Assembly (NCBI GenBank): GCA_031547885.1
Contig: JAVBRO010000017.1
Location: forward strand, 11,692-75,691
Direction: 5' to 3'
DNA length: 64,000 bases
DNA from: UBA940 sp031547885
GTDB taxonomy: Bacteria > Bacteroidota > Bacteroidia > Bacteroidales > Rikenellaceae
Made by a program: the position numbers and the translations under genes. The notes under the pieces were generated by a model that had not been told where the DNA came from, searched no databases, and was given only the letters and a program-made list of their open reading frames with translations. This document shows positions 31,203-39,973 of the stretch, piece by piece; positions within the stretch are counted from its first letter, which is position 1, and each line of letters opens with the position of its first letter.

Positions 31203-32336
31203 TTACTTGACGAATCGGCGCGTGAGTTTTGTCCTGTCCATCAGCCACACCAGGGCGAGGCTTATCCCGAACGCGACGACCGCCATCCCCAACAGGCGTA
31301 CTATGGCGGGGATCTGCGGGAAATCGAAAAGGTCGTAGGCAACCTGCACGAAGAAGAAGTGGCACAGGTAAACGCCGAACGTCAGTCCCGCGAGCCGCGA
31401 CAATCCGGCCGACGAGGGTATCTTCATCTTCTGCACTATGACGAACACCGGGAAGGTCATCATAAAGACGTTTATCCCCGCCATGTTCCATATCACTTCC
31501 AACTTTGCGTAATCGCCCGGAAAATAATGGTTGGTCAGCAGATAGCCGCCGGATGTGATCGCATATCCGGCGAGGAACATCGGCAGGCATATCCACAGCG
31601 TTTTTCGCCAGCTCCACTGCAGCGGATATCTGACGAGGTAATAGGCCAGCACGGTATAGCCAAGGAAACCCGAGAAATAGTAAAAGGTCCCCGCGGGATT
31701 CCAGTCGCAGGCGCCGAGTATCTCCATGCTGCCGTAGTTGCCGGTGTAACCGAGCGCCGGGGCGGCCATTTTAATATAAGGCAGGAACAGCGACACCCCC
31801 CACAGGCAGAGCACCAGCCGGACATCGCGCTTCTCGGCCTTTTCGAGCCACGCGCTCACGATCGGCATGGCCAGATAAAGCCCGATCAACATATAGAGGT
31901 ACCACAGCGGTATGGTGTCGAAATTGAAGTTTAGTATCCATGTCCACATTTTCGGGATGGTCGCACCGAGTGTGTGCGACTCCATATCGACCATCGGATT
32001 TGATGTCGGGACCCCGAAACTGAGGTAAAAATAGTAAAGCAGCGGCAGCGCGACCGACCAGAAAGCCAAAGGCAGGACGATGCGCCCGATCCGTTTACGG
32101 TAGAACGGACGGATCCCAGTGCGGACGGGCAGAAGCAGCACCCCGGTCATCATGACGAAAAGCGGCACGCAGCAGCGTACCAGGCTGCCGGTGAACATCC
32201 CCGTCAGAAAAGATGAGTTATCGGCCCCGAACTGCCCTATGAAAGGGTCCGACGAGTGGGACACGACCACCAGGAAACAGGCCAGCACGCGGAGCAGGTC
32301 GATCCACCCCAGGTTCTCTTTTTCAGCGTTTTGCAT
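31203..32336 (-). CDS. Acyltransferase 3 family membrane protein
   Basis: 377 residues from MQNAEKENLGWIDLLRVLACFLVVVSH. About ten membrane helices. The DLLRVLACFLVV start followed by RKRIGRIVLPLAFW is the usual pattern of OafA/NodX-type acyltransferases, which O-acetylate or acylate surface glycans at the inner membrane. An in-frame start at 32477 would add 47 residues without family similarity. Substrate unknown; no glycan genes adjoin it. Confidence 0.85.
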   Translation of the reverse strand: MQNAEKENLGWIDLLRVLACFLVVVSHSSDPFIGQFGADNSSFLTGMFTGSLVRCCVPLFVMMTGVLLLPVRTGIRPFYRKRIGRIVLPLAFWSVALPLLYYFYLSFGVPTSNPMVDMESHTLGATIPKMWTWILNFNFDTIPLWYLYMLIGLYLAMPIVSAWLEKAEKRDVRLVLCLWGVSLFLPYIKMAAPALGYTGNYGSMEILGACDWNPAGTFYYFSGFLGYTVLAYYLVRYPLQWSWRKTLWICLPMFLAGYAITSGGYLLTNHYFPGDYAKLEVIWNMAGINVFMMTFPVFVIVQKMKIPSSAGLSRLAGLTFGVYLCHFFFVQVAYDLFDFPQIPAIVRLLGMAVVAFGISLALVWLMDRTKLTRRFVK

Positions 32337-32472
32337 TGATAATAAATGGATTTTGGTCAGCGTTTGTATATGAGCGGTTACAAAGAAAACAAAAACATCC
32401 GAAAAACCGGGGTTTTCATCGGCACTTAACGGTGGTTTGTTGAAAAAAATACGAATTATGGAAATGTTCGAA

Positions 32473-32480
32473 TACATTTG
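32473..32480 (+). promoter_or_regulatory. -7 box for beta-helix lipoprotein gene
   Basis: TACATTTG matches TAnnTTTG, 30 bases before the ATG at 32511. This supports that ATG over an upstream TTG. Confidence 0.55.
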
Positions 32481-32510
32481 GACTTAAAATCAGAATATTT
32501 CGTATATTGC

Positions 32511-34562
32511 ATGAGGATACACAGGGATTTCATAATCGTTTTGCTGGCAGCGGCGCTTATGTCGGGCTGTACGGGCGGTTCGGGCGATATGTGGCAGCCG
32601 GGGAACGGCATTAACAACGAGGGCGACAACGAGGGCGGAACGTCTACGGACGATACGACCGAAACGCCTTCGGTTACCGTTCCGGTCGATCCGGACAACG
32701 AAGAAGACTTTGTCGAGAACATGACGGTCAGCACGACTGTGCGCGTCACGTTTTCGGCAGGCAGCGCAACAGTGGAAATACCATCATCCGTTGGAGAACA
32801 GGAGGTTCTCGTTACTAAGTCAGGTGCGGGGGTCACTCTCACCTCGACAATCAAAGGGGTTGAATATATTGTCTCGGGAGCCTCCTCCAACGGATTTCTA
32901 AAAATATACAGCGACTACAAATTCCGTCTCGAGCTCAATGGCGCGTCGGTCACCAATCCGGCGGGGCCTGCCATCAACATCCAGAGCGGCAAGCGCTGTT
33001 TCCTGGTGCTGGCCGCCGGTACCACGTCGGAACTCACCGACGGCGCCGGCTACACCGCAAACTCCACCGAAGATCAGAAAGGTTGCCTTTTCAGCGAGGG
33101 CGAGATCATCGTCAGCGGCACCGGTTCGCTTAATGTGACGGGTAAATACAAACACGGCATCTGCAGCGACGACTACGTCCGCATCCGCGAAGGGAGCGTG
33201 ACGGTCAAAGCCGCGGCCGGCGACGGCATACACACCAACGATGCGTTCATCATGGACGGCGGGACACTTTCGGTGACCTGCTCGAGCGACGGCATAGAGT
33301 GCGATGAAGGATATGTCTACATCAAAGGCGGCACGGTCACGGTCGCGGCGGGCGACGACGGCATAGTGACCTCGTACGAAGGCACCGACAGCGGGATCAA
33401 CAAGGCCCTTGTCATCGGCGGGGGCAAGGTCACTGTTACCACCACCGCGCAGAAAGGCCATGCGCTGAAAAGCACGGGCGATATCTCGATCTCCGGCGGC
33501 ACCCACATCATCAAAACCACGGGCATAGCGGCCAAGGGGATAAAGGCCGACAAGAACGTCCTGATAACGGGCGGGACCACTACCGTTACCACTTCGGGCG
33601 GCGGCATGGTCGAAAGCGGCGACACTTCGTCGGCCACGGGGGTCAAGACCGGCGTCAATTTCGGCATGACGGGCGGTACGTTCACAGTAAGCTGCTCGGG
33701 CAACGGCGCAAAAGGCATCAGCACGGGCGGCAGTTTCGTCCTCGACGACGGCACGCTCTCGGTAACAACAACGGGCGCAAACTACACATCCGGCTCCCTT
33801 ACCACCAAACCCAAAGGGGTCAAGGCCAACGGATATATCACCGTGGGCGGCGGCAGTTGTACGGTCAACGCCACATGGGAGGGGATGGAGAGCGTTTCCA
33901 GGATAACCATCAACGGCGGTACGGTAGACGTCACGGCCAAAGACGACGGCCTGAACGTGAAGACCCAGAAGAGCAGTTCGATAGTCATCAACGGCGGCCT
34001 CGTCTACGTTTTCGGGGCGAAGAACAGCACGGCGGCCAAACCGGGCGACGGGATAGACTCCAACGGCACGCTCACCGTCACGGGCGGCGTCCTGATATCT
34101 TCGGGCGGAGCCTCTCCCGACGAGGGTTTCGACTGCGACCAGAACGCATTCACCATCACAGGCGGCATCATGATCGGCACTGGCGGCGGCACCAGCTACC
34201 CCAATGCCGGTACCCAGCACTCGATAATTTACGGCGGTAGCAGCGTTACCCTGGGCGAGTGGTTCCAGCTTCAGAACTCTTCGGGCGCCGAGATACTGAC
34301 CTATGCGGCTCCGAGGGCCTACAGCTCGATGACTATGTTCCTGAGCCACTCGTCGATAACCAAAAGCAGTTCTTACAAACTTGTCCGGGGCGGCACGTAC
34401 AGCGGCGGTAAAGAAATTTTCAAGGGATACTACACTGGCGGCACCTACACTGGCGGCACCACGACATCAATAACCACCGGCAGTTCCTACTATACATCTG
34501 CGGGCACCTCTTCCGGCGGCGGTGGAAATCCCGGTGGCGGCGGTGGTCCCGGACCGAGGTAA
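32511..34562 (+). CDS. Carbohydrate-binding beta-helix lipoprotein (Cthe_2159 / DUF4353 type)
   Basis: 683 residues. Lipoprotein signal (MRIHRDFIIVLLAAALMSGC). A Thr/Glu/Asp-rich linker leads to a long run of short beta-strand repeats: xGGTxTVTxxxxGI-like turns such as DGGTLSVTCSSDGIECDEGYVYIKG, from about residue 120 to 600, as in the parallel beta-helix Cthe_2159 family that binds acidic polysaccharide such as polygalacturonate. The C-terminus is Gly-rich (GGGGNPGGGGGPGPR). Probably outer-membrane surface exposed. Enzymatic activity is not evident. It is followed by a terminator-like hairpin and stands alone. Confidence 0.82.
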   Translation: MRIHRDFIIVLLAAALMSGCTGGSGDMWQPGNGINNEGDNEGGTSTDDTTETPSVTVPVDPDNEEDFVENMTVSTTVRVTFSAGSATVEIPSSVGEQEVLVTKSGAGVTLTSTIKGVEYIVSGASSNGFLKIYSDYKFRLELNGASVTNPAGPAINIQSGKRCFLVLAAGTTSELTDGAGYTANSTEDQKGCLFSEGEIIVSGTGSLNVTGKYKHGICSDDYVRIREGSVTVKAAAGDGIHTNDAFIMDGGTLSVTCSSDGIECDEGYVYIKGGTVTVAAGDDGIVTSYEGTDSGINKALVIGGGKVTVTTTAQKGHALKSTGDISISGGTHIIKTTGIAAKGIKADKNVLITGGTTTVTTSGGGMVESGDTSSATGVKTGVNFGMTGGTFTVSCSGNGAKGISTGGSFVLDDGTLSVTTTGANYTSGSLTTKPKGVKANGYITVGGGSCTVNATWEGMESVSRITINGGTVDVTAKDDGLNVKTQKSSSIVINGGLVYVFGAKNSTAAKPGDGIDSNGTLTVTGGVLISSGGASPDEGFDCDQNAFTITGGIMIGTGGGTSYPNAGTQHSIIYGGSSVTLGEWFQLQNSSGAEILTYAAPRAYSSMTMFLSHSSITKSSSYKLVRGGTYSGGKEIFKGYYTGGTYTGGTTTSITTGSSYYTSAGTSSGGGGNPGGGGGPGPR

Positions 34563-34583
34563 TAAACAGTATATAGAGATGGC

Positions 34584-34614
34584 AAAAAAAGGTTATGGAG
34601 ACGTAACCTTTTTT
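34584..34614 (+). terminator. Terminator after beta-helix lipoprotein gene
   Basis: AAAAAAAGGTTATG-GAGA-CGTAACCTTTTTT, a symmetric A/T-flanked hairpin 22 bp after the stop. Confidence 0.75.
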
Positions 34615-34627
34615 CATGCAGTTATAT

Positions 34628-34635
34628 TAACTTTG
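34628..34635 (+). promoter_or_regulatory. -7 box for aldo/keto reductase gene
   Basis: TAACTTTG matches TAnnTTTG, 24 bases before the ATG at 34660. Confidence 0.55.
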
Positions 34636-34659
34636 TTGGGAACGAAAATTTGCAGCCTT

Positions 34660-35655
34660 ATGGAAAACAAATACACGGCGGCTACAGACCGCTATTCACG
34701 CATGGAATACCGCCGCTGCGGACGGAGCGGCGTGCGGCTTCCGAAAATATCGCTCGGCCTGTGGCACAACTTCGGCAGCGTCGACCGCTACGAGAATTAC
34801 AACGCCATCGCGCTGGCCGCCTTCGACAACGGCATCACCCACTTCGACCTTGCGAACAACTACGGTCCCGACCCGGGTTCGGCCGAGGAGAACTTCGGGC
34901 GCATACTGCGCGAAAGCCTTCGCCCATACCGCGACGAACTCATCATTTCGACCAAGGCCGGCTACCTGATGTGGCCCGGCCCGTACGGCGAGTGGGGCAG
35001 CCGCAAATATCTTATGGCAAGCCTCGACCAAAGTCTGAAAAGGATGGGCCTCGAGTACGTCGATATATTCTATTCGCACCGTCCCGACCCCGACACTCCG
35101 CTCGAGGAGACGATGGGCGCGCTGTCGGATGCCGTCCGCCAGGGGAAGGCCCTCTATGCCGGGATTTCGAACTACGATGATGTGCAGACGCGCCAGGCAA
35201 TCGAGATACTGCGCCGCAACGGCACCCCGTGCCTTATCCATCAGGCGAAATATTCGATGTTCGTGCGCTGGGTCGAGGACGGCCTGCTCGACACGCTCGA
35301 AAAAGAGGGTGCGGGACTGATCGCCTTCTCGCCGCTCGCCCAGGGGATGCTGACAAACCGCTACCTCGACGGAATTCCGAAAGATTCGCGCGCCGCCCGC
35401 CCTACCGGCTTCCTGCAGCAGAGCGAACTGACGCCTGAAAAACTGGCCCGGATACGCGCGTTGAACGAAATCGCTGCCGAACGCGGGCAGACGCTGGCTG
35501 AAATGGCTCTTGCGTGGCTTCTGAAAGACGAACGGGTAACCAGCGTACTTATCGGCGCGAGTTCTGTCTCCCAGCTCAATGATAATCTGAAAGCTCTGAA
35601 AATGACCGACTTCACCACCGGCGAGCTGGAGCTGATAGAGTCTGTGCTTCGGTGA
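34660..35655 (+). CDS. Aldo/keto reductase, YghZ/GPR-like (L-glyceraldehyde 3-phosphate reductase type)
   Basis: 331 residues from MENKYTAATDRYSRMEYRRCGRSG. TIM-barrel AKR with catalytic residues in FDLANNYG (Asp, Tyr), ISTKAGYLMWPGPYGEWGS (Lys) and YSHRPDPDTPLEETMGAL (His). This fits the YghZ/AKR14 subgroup, which reduces L-glyceraldehyde 3-phosphate and methylglyoxal using NADPH. Longer in-frame starts upstream run through the terminator hairpin and are rejected. A family C repeat begins 4 bp after the stop. Confidence 0.9.
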   Translation: MENKYTAATDRYSRMEYRRCGRSGVRLPKISLGLWHNFGSVDRYENYNAIALAAFDNGITHFDLANNYGPDPGSAEENFGRILRESLRPYRDELIISTKAGYLMWPGPYGEWGSRKYLMASLDQSLKRMGLEYVDIFYSHRPDPDTPLEETMGALSDAVRQGKALYAGISNYDDVQTRQAIEILRRNGTPCLIHQAKYSMFVRWVEDGLLDTLEKEGAGLIAFSPLAQGMLTNRYLDGIPKDSRAARPTGFLQQSELTPEKLARIRALNEIAAERGQTLAEMALAWLLKDERVTSVLIGASSVSQLNDNLKALKMTDFTTGELELIESVLR

Positions 35656-35658
35656 TTT

Positions 35659-35738
35659 GTCGGAACGCCGACGGCGGATTTGATGATAAATGTTACTGCT
35701 GTCCTTAAACTATCGGCACAGCGCTACCGTCATTCCTT
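35659..35738 (+). repeat. Family C repeat after aldo/keto reductase gene
   Basis: GTCGGAACGCCGACGGCGGA, TTTGATGATAAA, then ACTATCGGCACAGCGCTACCGTCATT. The clearest full-length intergenic copy; same sense as the upstream gene. Confidence 0.88.
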
Positions 35739-35778
35739 GTTATGACGATACTCTAAAACCAATAATTGTTCTTTTCAT

Positions 35779-35786
35779 TATATTTG
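35779..35786 (+). promoter_or_regulatory. -7 box for hemerythrin gene
   Basis: TATATTTG matches TAnnTTTG; the predicted start is only about 6 nt before the ATG at 35799 and 15 nt before the ATG at 35808. Confidence 0.6.
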
Positions 35787-35798
35787 CACATATAACGA

Positions 35799-36491
35799 AT
35801 GACGAATATGAGGTACAGCGCGGCGGACAGGATGAGCGATCTGGTGAGCAACAACTACCGGATACTTCTGGTTATGAGTCGTTTCGGCATAAGGCTCGGG
35901 GTGGGCGACAGGACCATAGGCGAGGTCTGCGCCGCGAACGGAACGGACACGGCGACATTTACTGCCGTCGCGAACCTTCTGCTCGACCCTGCGGGCGATC
36001 CCGCCGCTTACGTTGACTCGGTTTCGGTGCCGTCGCTGCTGCAATATCTGCACAGCTCACACGACTATTTCCTCGGTTTCCGCCTTCCGGGCATCCGCCG
36101 CGACCTCGTGGGTGTGCTTGGCGGACGGCAGGACGACCTCACGCGGGCCGTCATACGCTATTTCGACGAATACGTCGGCGAAGTGCGCAAACACATGATG
36201 TATGAGGAAAAAACGGTCTTCCCGTATGTCCGTTCGCTTGTCGACGGCGGCCGCAGCGGCAGCTACAACATCGGCATATTCCGCAGCCGCCACGATCAGA
36301 TCGAGGCGCGCCTCACAGAGTTCAAGAACATACTCATTAAATACTATCCCGCCGAGAGCAATGAACTCAACGGCGTGCTTTTCGATATTTTCAACTGCGA
36401 GGACGACCTGGCGTCGCACAACCAGGTCGAGGACAGGCTTTTCGTGCCTGCAGTGGCGCTTATGGAACAGAAAAACAGCGCGGCGAAATGA
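35799..36491 (+). CDS. Hemerythrin-domain protein (RIC/YtfE-like)
   Basis: 230 residues (or 227 from the ATG at 35808). An N-terminal ScdA-like helical region (about 10-60) is followed by a four-helix hemerythrin-like bundle with iron-ligand motifs HSSHDYF, RKHMMYEEKTVF, SRHDQIE and SHNQVEDRLF. Related proteins carry a di-iron centre and repair Fe-S clusters or respond to oxygen, NO or peroxide. The gene overlaps the next by 4 bp, so it is translationally coupled to a LuxR-type regulator that lacks the phospho-acceptor; a sensor or partner role is inferred. Confidence 0.82.
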   Translation: MTNMRYSAADRMSDLVSNNYRILLVMSRFGIRLGVGDRTIGEVCAANGTDTATFTAVANLLLDPAGDPAAYVDSVSVPSLLQYLHSSHDYFLGFRLPGIRRDLVGVLGGRQDDLTRAVIRYFDEYVGEVRKHMMYEEKTVFPYVRSLVDGGRSGSYNIGIFRSRHDQIEARLTEFKNILIKYYPAESNELNGVLFDIFNCEDDLASHNQVEDRLFVPAVALMEQKNSAAK

Positions 36492-37093
36492 GCAGGACAG
36501 TCCGAATAACCGTTGCCGAGCCGTCGGAGATAGTGCGCAGGGGGGTGTCCGGCATACTTAAAAAGGCGCGCCTGTTCAATGCCGAAGTCGCGGAGATTGC
36601 CGATCCGGCCCAACTGCGCTCGTCGCTCGCATGGCAGCGCCCCGACGTACTTATCATAAATCCCTCGATTGTCGGTGCGTTTTCGATGTCAGGGCTGAAA
36701 AAAGATGCTGCAAATCCCGACATGAAGTGCGTTGCGCTGCAGACCTCGCTCGCCGATGCCGCCCTGCTGCGCGAATACGACGAGACGATCCAACTCTACG
36801 ACTCTGCCGAACAGATAGCGGCAAAACTTGCGCGGCTTGTGAGCGGACCCGAAGCAGAAAAACAGAGCGAGGCACTCAGCCAGCGCGAAAAAGAGGTCGT
36901 GGTTTGCGTTGTCAAGGGTATGACCAACAAGCAGATCGCGGATAAATTATTCCTTTCGGCCCATACGGTGATCACCCACCGCCGCAATATCTCGGCGAAA
37001 CTCGATATCCACAGCACCGCCGGACTTACCATATACGCGATAGTCAATAAGCTGGTTGGACTTGATGAGGTTGGCAACCGGTCTGATAAATAG
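36488..37093 (+). CDS. LuxR/NarL-type regulator with degenerate receiver domain
   Basis: 201 residues. N-terminal receiver-like domain (about 5-115) and C-terminal GerE HTH (about 135-190: LSQREKEVVVCVVKGMTNKQIADKLFLS ... RRNISAKL). The strand that should end in the phospho-acceptor Asp reads RPDVLIINPS: Asn replaces Asp. The acidic pair near the N-terminus is reduced to VAEPSE. So phosphorylation is unlikely. Coupling to the hemerythrin gene (ATGA overlap) suggests control by the iron protein rather than by a histidine kinase. DNA-binding helix residues look intact. Confidence 0.85.
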   Translation: MSRTVRITVAEPSEIVRRGVSGILKKARLFNAEVAEIADPAQLRSSLAWQRPDVLIINPSIVGAFSMSGLKKDAANPDMKCVALQTSLADAALLREYDETIQLYDSAEQIAAKLARLVSGPEAEKQSEALSQREKEVVVCVVKGMTNKQIADKLFLSAHTVITHRRNISAKLDIHSTAGLTIYAIVNKLVGLDEVGNRSDK

Positions 37094-37197
37094 CAGGATG
37101 ACGCCTTGTGTGATCCGGCGATTGTGACGGGGAATAAAAAATGCGGGACGATCGGTCCCGCACCTTAATCTATCATCTTTCATTTTTCGTTTTTCAC

Positions 37198-38001
37198 TCA
37201 GACGTCGACCACGGTCACTTCTATGCCGCGTTCGCGCAGTTCCTGCAGGAAACGCGGGTTGACATTGCTGTCGGTGATGATCTCGTCCACCTCCTCCAGG
37301 TCGAATATCTTGCTGAAACCCCTGCGCCCGAACTTGGTGCTGTCGGCCAGCACTATCGTCTTTTGCGCAGCGTTCATCATCGCGCGGTTGAGCTCGGCCT
37401 CCATCAGGTTGGTGGTGGTCAGCCCGAAATCGGGGTCTATGCCGTCGACACCCACATAAAGCTTGCTGCAGCTGAAGTTGCGCAGCATCTCCTTGGCGAA
37501 ATGGCCGACCACCGAAACCGAACTGTCCCTCAAAATGCCTCCGAGCTGCACCACTTCGATACCTGTTTTGTTGGAGAGTATCGAAGCCACCGGAACGGCC
37601 GAGGTGATAGCCGTTAGCTTTCCCTGCGGCACGATCTCTCTCGCGAAAGATAGCATGGTAGTTCCCGAAGCTATTATTATCGAGTCGTCGGGAGTGATAG
37701 CCTGTGCGGCGCGCAGCCCGATGGCGCGTTTTTCAGCCACGTTGTGTTTCTCTTTTTCGTTGACGTGCCTGTCGCTGATATAGGGGCTTATCAGGATGGC
37801 GCTGCCGTGGGCGCGGTAGAGTTTGTTCTGCTGTTCGAGCGCCGACAGGTCCTTTCGTATCGTAACTTCCGACACTTTGAGCAGTTCGGCCAGCGCACCG
37901 ACCGACACGGAACCCTTCTGGTGCATGATTTCGAGGATTCGGGCGTGCCTTTCCGGCATGCTGAGGTTTGACGGTTCGGGAATTTGCAGTGACATAGTCA
38001 T
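37198..38001 (-). CDS. glpR: DeoR-family transcriptional repressor (GlpR-like)
   Basis: 267 residues from MTMSLQIPE (an in-frame start 48 bp upstream is possible). N-terminal DeoR HTH (ERHARILEIMHQKGSVSVGALAELLKVSEVTIRKDLSALEQQ) and a C-terminal sugar-phosphate isomerase-like effector domain (SGTTMLSFAREI, GVDGIDPDFGLTT, DSTKFGRRGF). Divergently placed from the glycerol-3-phosphate dehydrogenase gene, so it most likely represses the glp genes and senses glycerol-3-phosphate; the ligand is inferred from context. Confidence 0.85.
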   Translation of the reverse strand: MTMSLQIPEPSNLSMPERHARILEIMHQKGSVSVGALAELLKVSEVTIRKDLSALEQQNKLYRAHGSAILISPYISDRHVNEKEKHNVAEKRAIGLRAAQAITPDDSIIIASGTTMLSFAREIVPQGKLTAITSAVPVASILSNKTGIEVVQLGGILRDSSVSVVGHFAKEMLRNFSCSKLYVGVDGIDPDFGLTTTNLMEAELNRAMMNAAQKTIVLADSTKFGRRGFSKIFDLEEVDEIITDSNVNPRFLQELRERGIEVTVVDV

Positions 38002-38199
38002 ATGGTTAGGAATGTTGCGAAGATAGTGATTTTTCCGGTTTTCTGTCAACTATTTGCAGCCCGCAGCCTATTTAAAACAATTTGCTTACGAAAAATTGCA
38101 TGAATATTTTGAATTCTTGGTAATGTGTCTTATTTTTGTTGTGAAATGAAAGAAATAAAATTTTGAAACGAAACTCTATTTGCCGTGAAAAGGGAAAAA

Positions 38200-39819
38200 A
38201 TGCTGGAGAGGATCTCCGACGAAGATAAGATTTGGGATATGGTGGTCGTAGGGGGCGGCGCAACCGGTCTCGGCGTGGCGGTCGACGCTGCATCGAGGGG
38301 TTACAGCGTGGCGCTTTTCGAGGAGAGCGACTTTGCGAAATCTACCTCGAGCCGCAGCACAAAGCTGGTGCACGGGGGTGTGCGCTATCTGCAGAAGGGC
38401 GACGTGATGCTGGTGCTGGAGGCGCTGCGCGAACGCGGACGCATGAAGGCCAATGCACCACACCTGGTGAAAGACCAGTCGTTCGTTATTTCCAACTACC
38501 GCCATTGGGACAACGTGCTTTACTTCTGCGGCCTGATGTTCTACAGCGTACTTTCGTTTGGTTTCGGTTACGGCTGGAGCCGTTTCATAGGTAAGAAAAA
38601 AGTGATGAAATACCTGCCGGTTTCGCAGGCGAAAGGGTTGAAAGGCGGCGTGGTATACCATGACGGGCAGTTCGACGACTCGCGCATGGCCATAAACCTT
38701 GCCCAGACATGCGTCGAAAAAGGCGGGGTGGTCATCAACCATACCCGCGTGACCGCTGTCACGCACGGGGCGGACGGTAAGGCCGACGGCGTGAAGGTTA
38801 CAGATCATGAAACCGGAAAGGAATATACGGTCAGGGCGCGCAGCGTCGTGAACGCTGCCGGCATCTATGTCGACGAGGTTATGGCGATGGACAAGCCCGG
38901 ACACGAGAAGATGATAACCCCGAGCCAGGGTGTACACATCGTGCTGGATATGAAGTTCCTGCAGAGCGACTACGCGATCATGGTGCCCAAAACCAGCGAC
39001 GGCCGCGTGCTGTTCGCCGTGCCATGGCACGACCATGTGGTGGTGGGTACGACCGACATCGTGCGCCAGATCCCGGAAGCCGAACCCAAACCGCTGAAAG
39101 AGGAGATAGATTTCATCCTGGGCACCGCCGGACTCTATATGGACCCGGCGCCGACCTATGCCGACATCAAGTCGGTGTTCGCCGGACAGCGCCCCCTCGC
39201 TGCACCCAGAAAAGAGGGCAAAAGCACCAAGGAGCTTTCGCGAGGCCACAAGATCATCGTGTCGGACAACGGTATGGTGACCATCACCGGCGGCAAATGG
39301 ACATCCTACCGCCTGATGGCCGAGGACACTGTGGACAAGGCCATAGAACTCGGGCAGATCGACCTGAAAAAATGTGTCACGAAAAATATGCGCATACACG
39401 GCTACCGTCCGAACCCCGACCTGACAGACCATATGTACGTCTATGGCAGCGACATGGATGCGGTTGCGGCGCTTGCGAAAGAAAAACCCGCACTGGCCGA
39501 AAAAATATCCGCGAAATGCGATTATACGGCCGCCGAAGTAATATGGGCGGTGCGCGAAGAGATGGCCCGTACTGTAGAGGATGTGTTGGCCCGCCGGGTG
39601 AGGCTTCTTTTCATCGACGCCCGCGAAGCCGCGAAGGCCGCACCTGCAGTCGCAGCGCTCATCGCCGCGGAATTGGGTTACGGCAAGGATTGGGAGGCCG
39701 AACAGGTCAGGGCGTTCACGGAACTCGCCGCGAACTACTATGTGGGTGCCGCCTCACCGAAGAAGGCCGCTGCTTCCCGCATTGAAGAACCCGTCGCGAT
39801 GTACGCCGCCACGAAATAG
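38200..39819 (+). CDS. glpD: Glycerol-3-phosphate dehydrogenase (FAD, GlpA/GlpD family)
   Basis: 539 residues from the ATG at 38200; a GTG at 38185 would add five residues. The FAD motif MVVVGGGATGLGVAVDAASRGYSVALFE is at the N-terminus; SSRSTKLVHGGVRYL, DDSRMAINLAQTC and GGKWTSYRLMAEDTVD are diagnostic. A C-terminal DAO_C helical domain is present. Oxidises glycerol-3-phosphate to dihydroxyacetone phosphate and passes electrons to the quinone pool. Divergent from glpR; followed by a strong terminator and glpT. Confidence 0.92.
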   Translation: MLERISDEDKIWDMVVVGGGATGLGVAVDAASRGYSVALFEESDFAKSTSSRSTKLVHGGVRYLQKGDVMLVLEALRERGRMKANAPHLVKDQSFVISNYRHWDNVLYFCGLMFYSVLSFGFGYGWSRFIGKKKVMKYLPVSQAKGLKGGVVYHDGQFDDSRMAINLAQTCVEKGGVVINHTRVTAVTHGADGKADGVKVTDHETGKEYTVRARSVVNAAGIYVDEVMAMDKPGHEKMITPSQGVHIVLDMKFLQSDYAIMVPKTSDGRVLFAVPWHDHVVVGTTDIVRQIPEAEPKPLKEEIDFILGTAGLYMDPAPTYADIKSVFAGQRPLAAPRKEGKSTKELSRGHKIIVSDNGMVTITGGKWTSYRLMAEDTVDKAIELGQIDLKKCVTKNMRIHGYRPNPDLTDHMYVYGSDMDAVAALAKEKPALAEKISAKCDYTAAEVIWAVREEMARTVEDVLARRVRLLFIDAREAAKAAPAVAALIAAELGYGKDWEAEQVRAFTELAANYYVGAASPKKAAASRIEEPVAMYAATK

Positions 39820-39833
39820 ACCGTAAAAAAGTA

Positions 39834-39867
39834 GAGTCCGATGCAGTGGATGCCGCATCGGACTTTT
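39834..39867 (+). terminator. Terminator between glpD and glpT
   Basis: GAGTCCGATGC ... GCATCGGACTTTTTT, an almost perfect stem with a T-run. Confidence 0.9.
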
Positions 39868-39973
39868 TTGATAAAACTATACGGAACGGTTACGAATCGG
39901 ATAAGATGGCGATACCCTTATGTCCGATTCGCGTTAAATCCGTATCTTGCAGAGCTAAAACCCTAAAAACCTC

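Noticed and set aside
36488..37093. Ordinary NarL-type response regulator
   Set aside because: The expected phospho-acceptor Asp is Asn and the acidic pocket is incomplete, so phosphorylation control is not supported.
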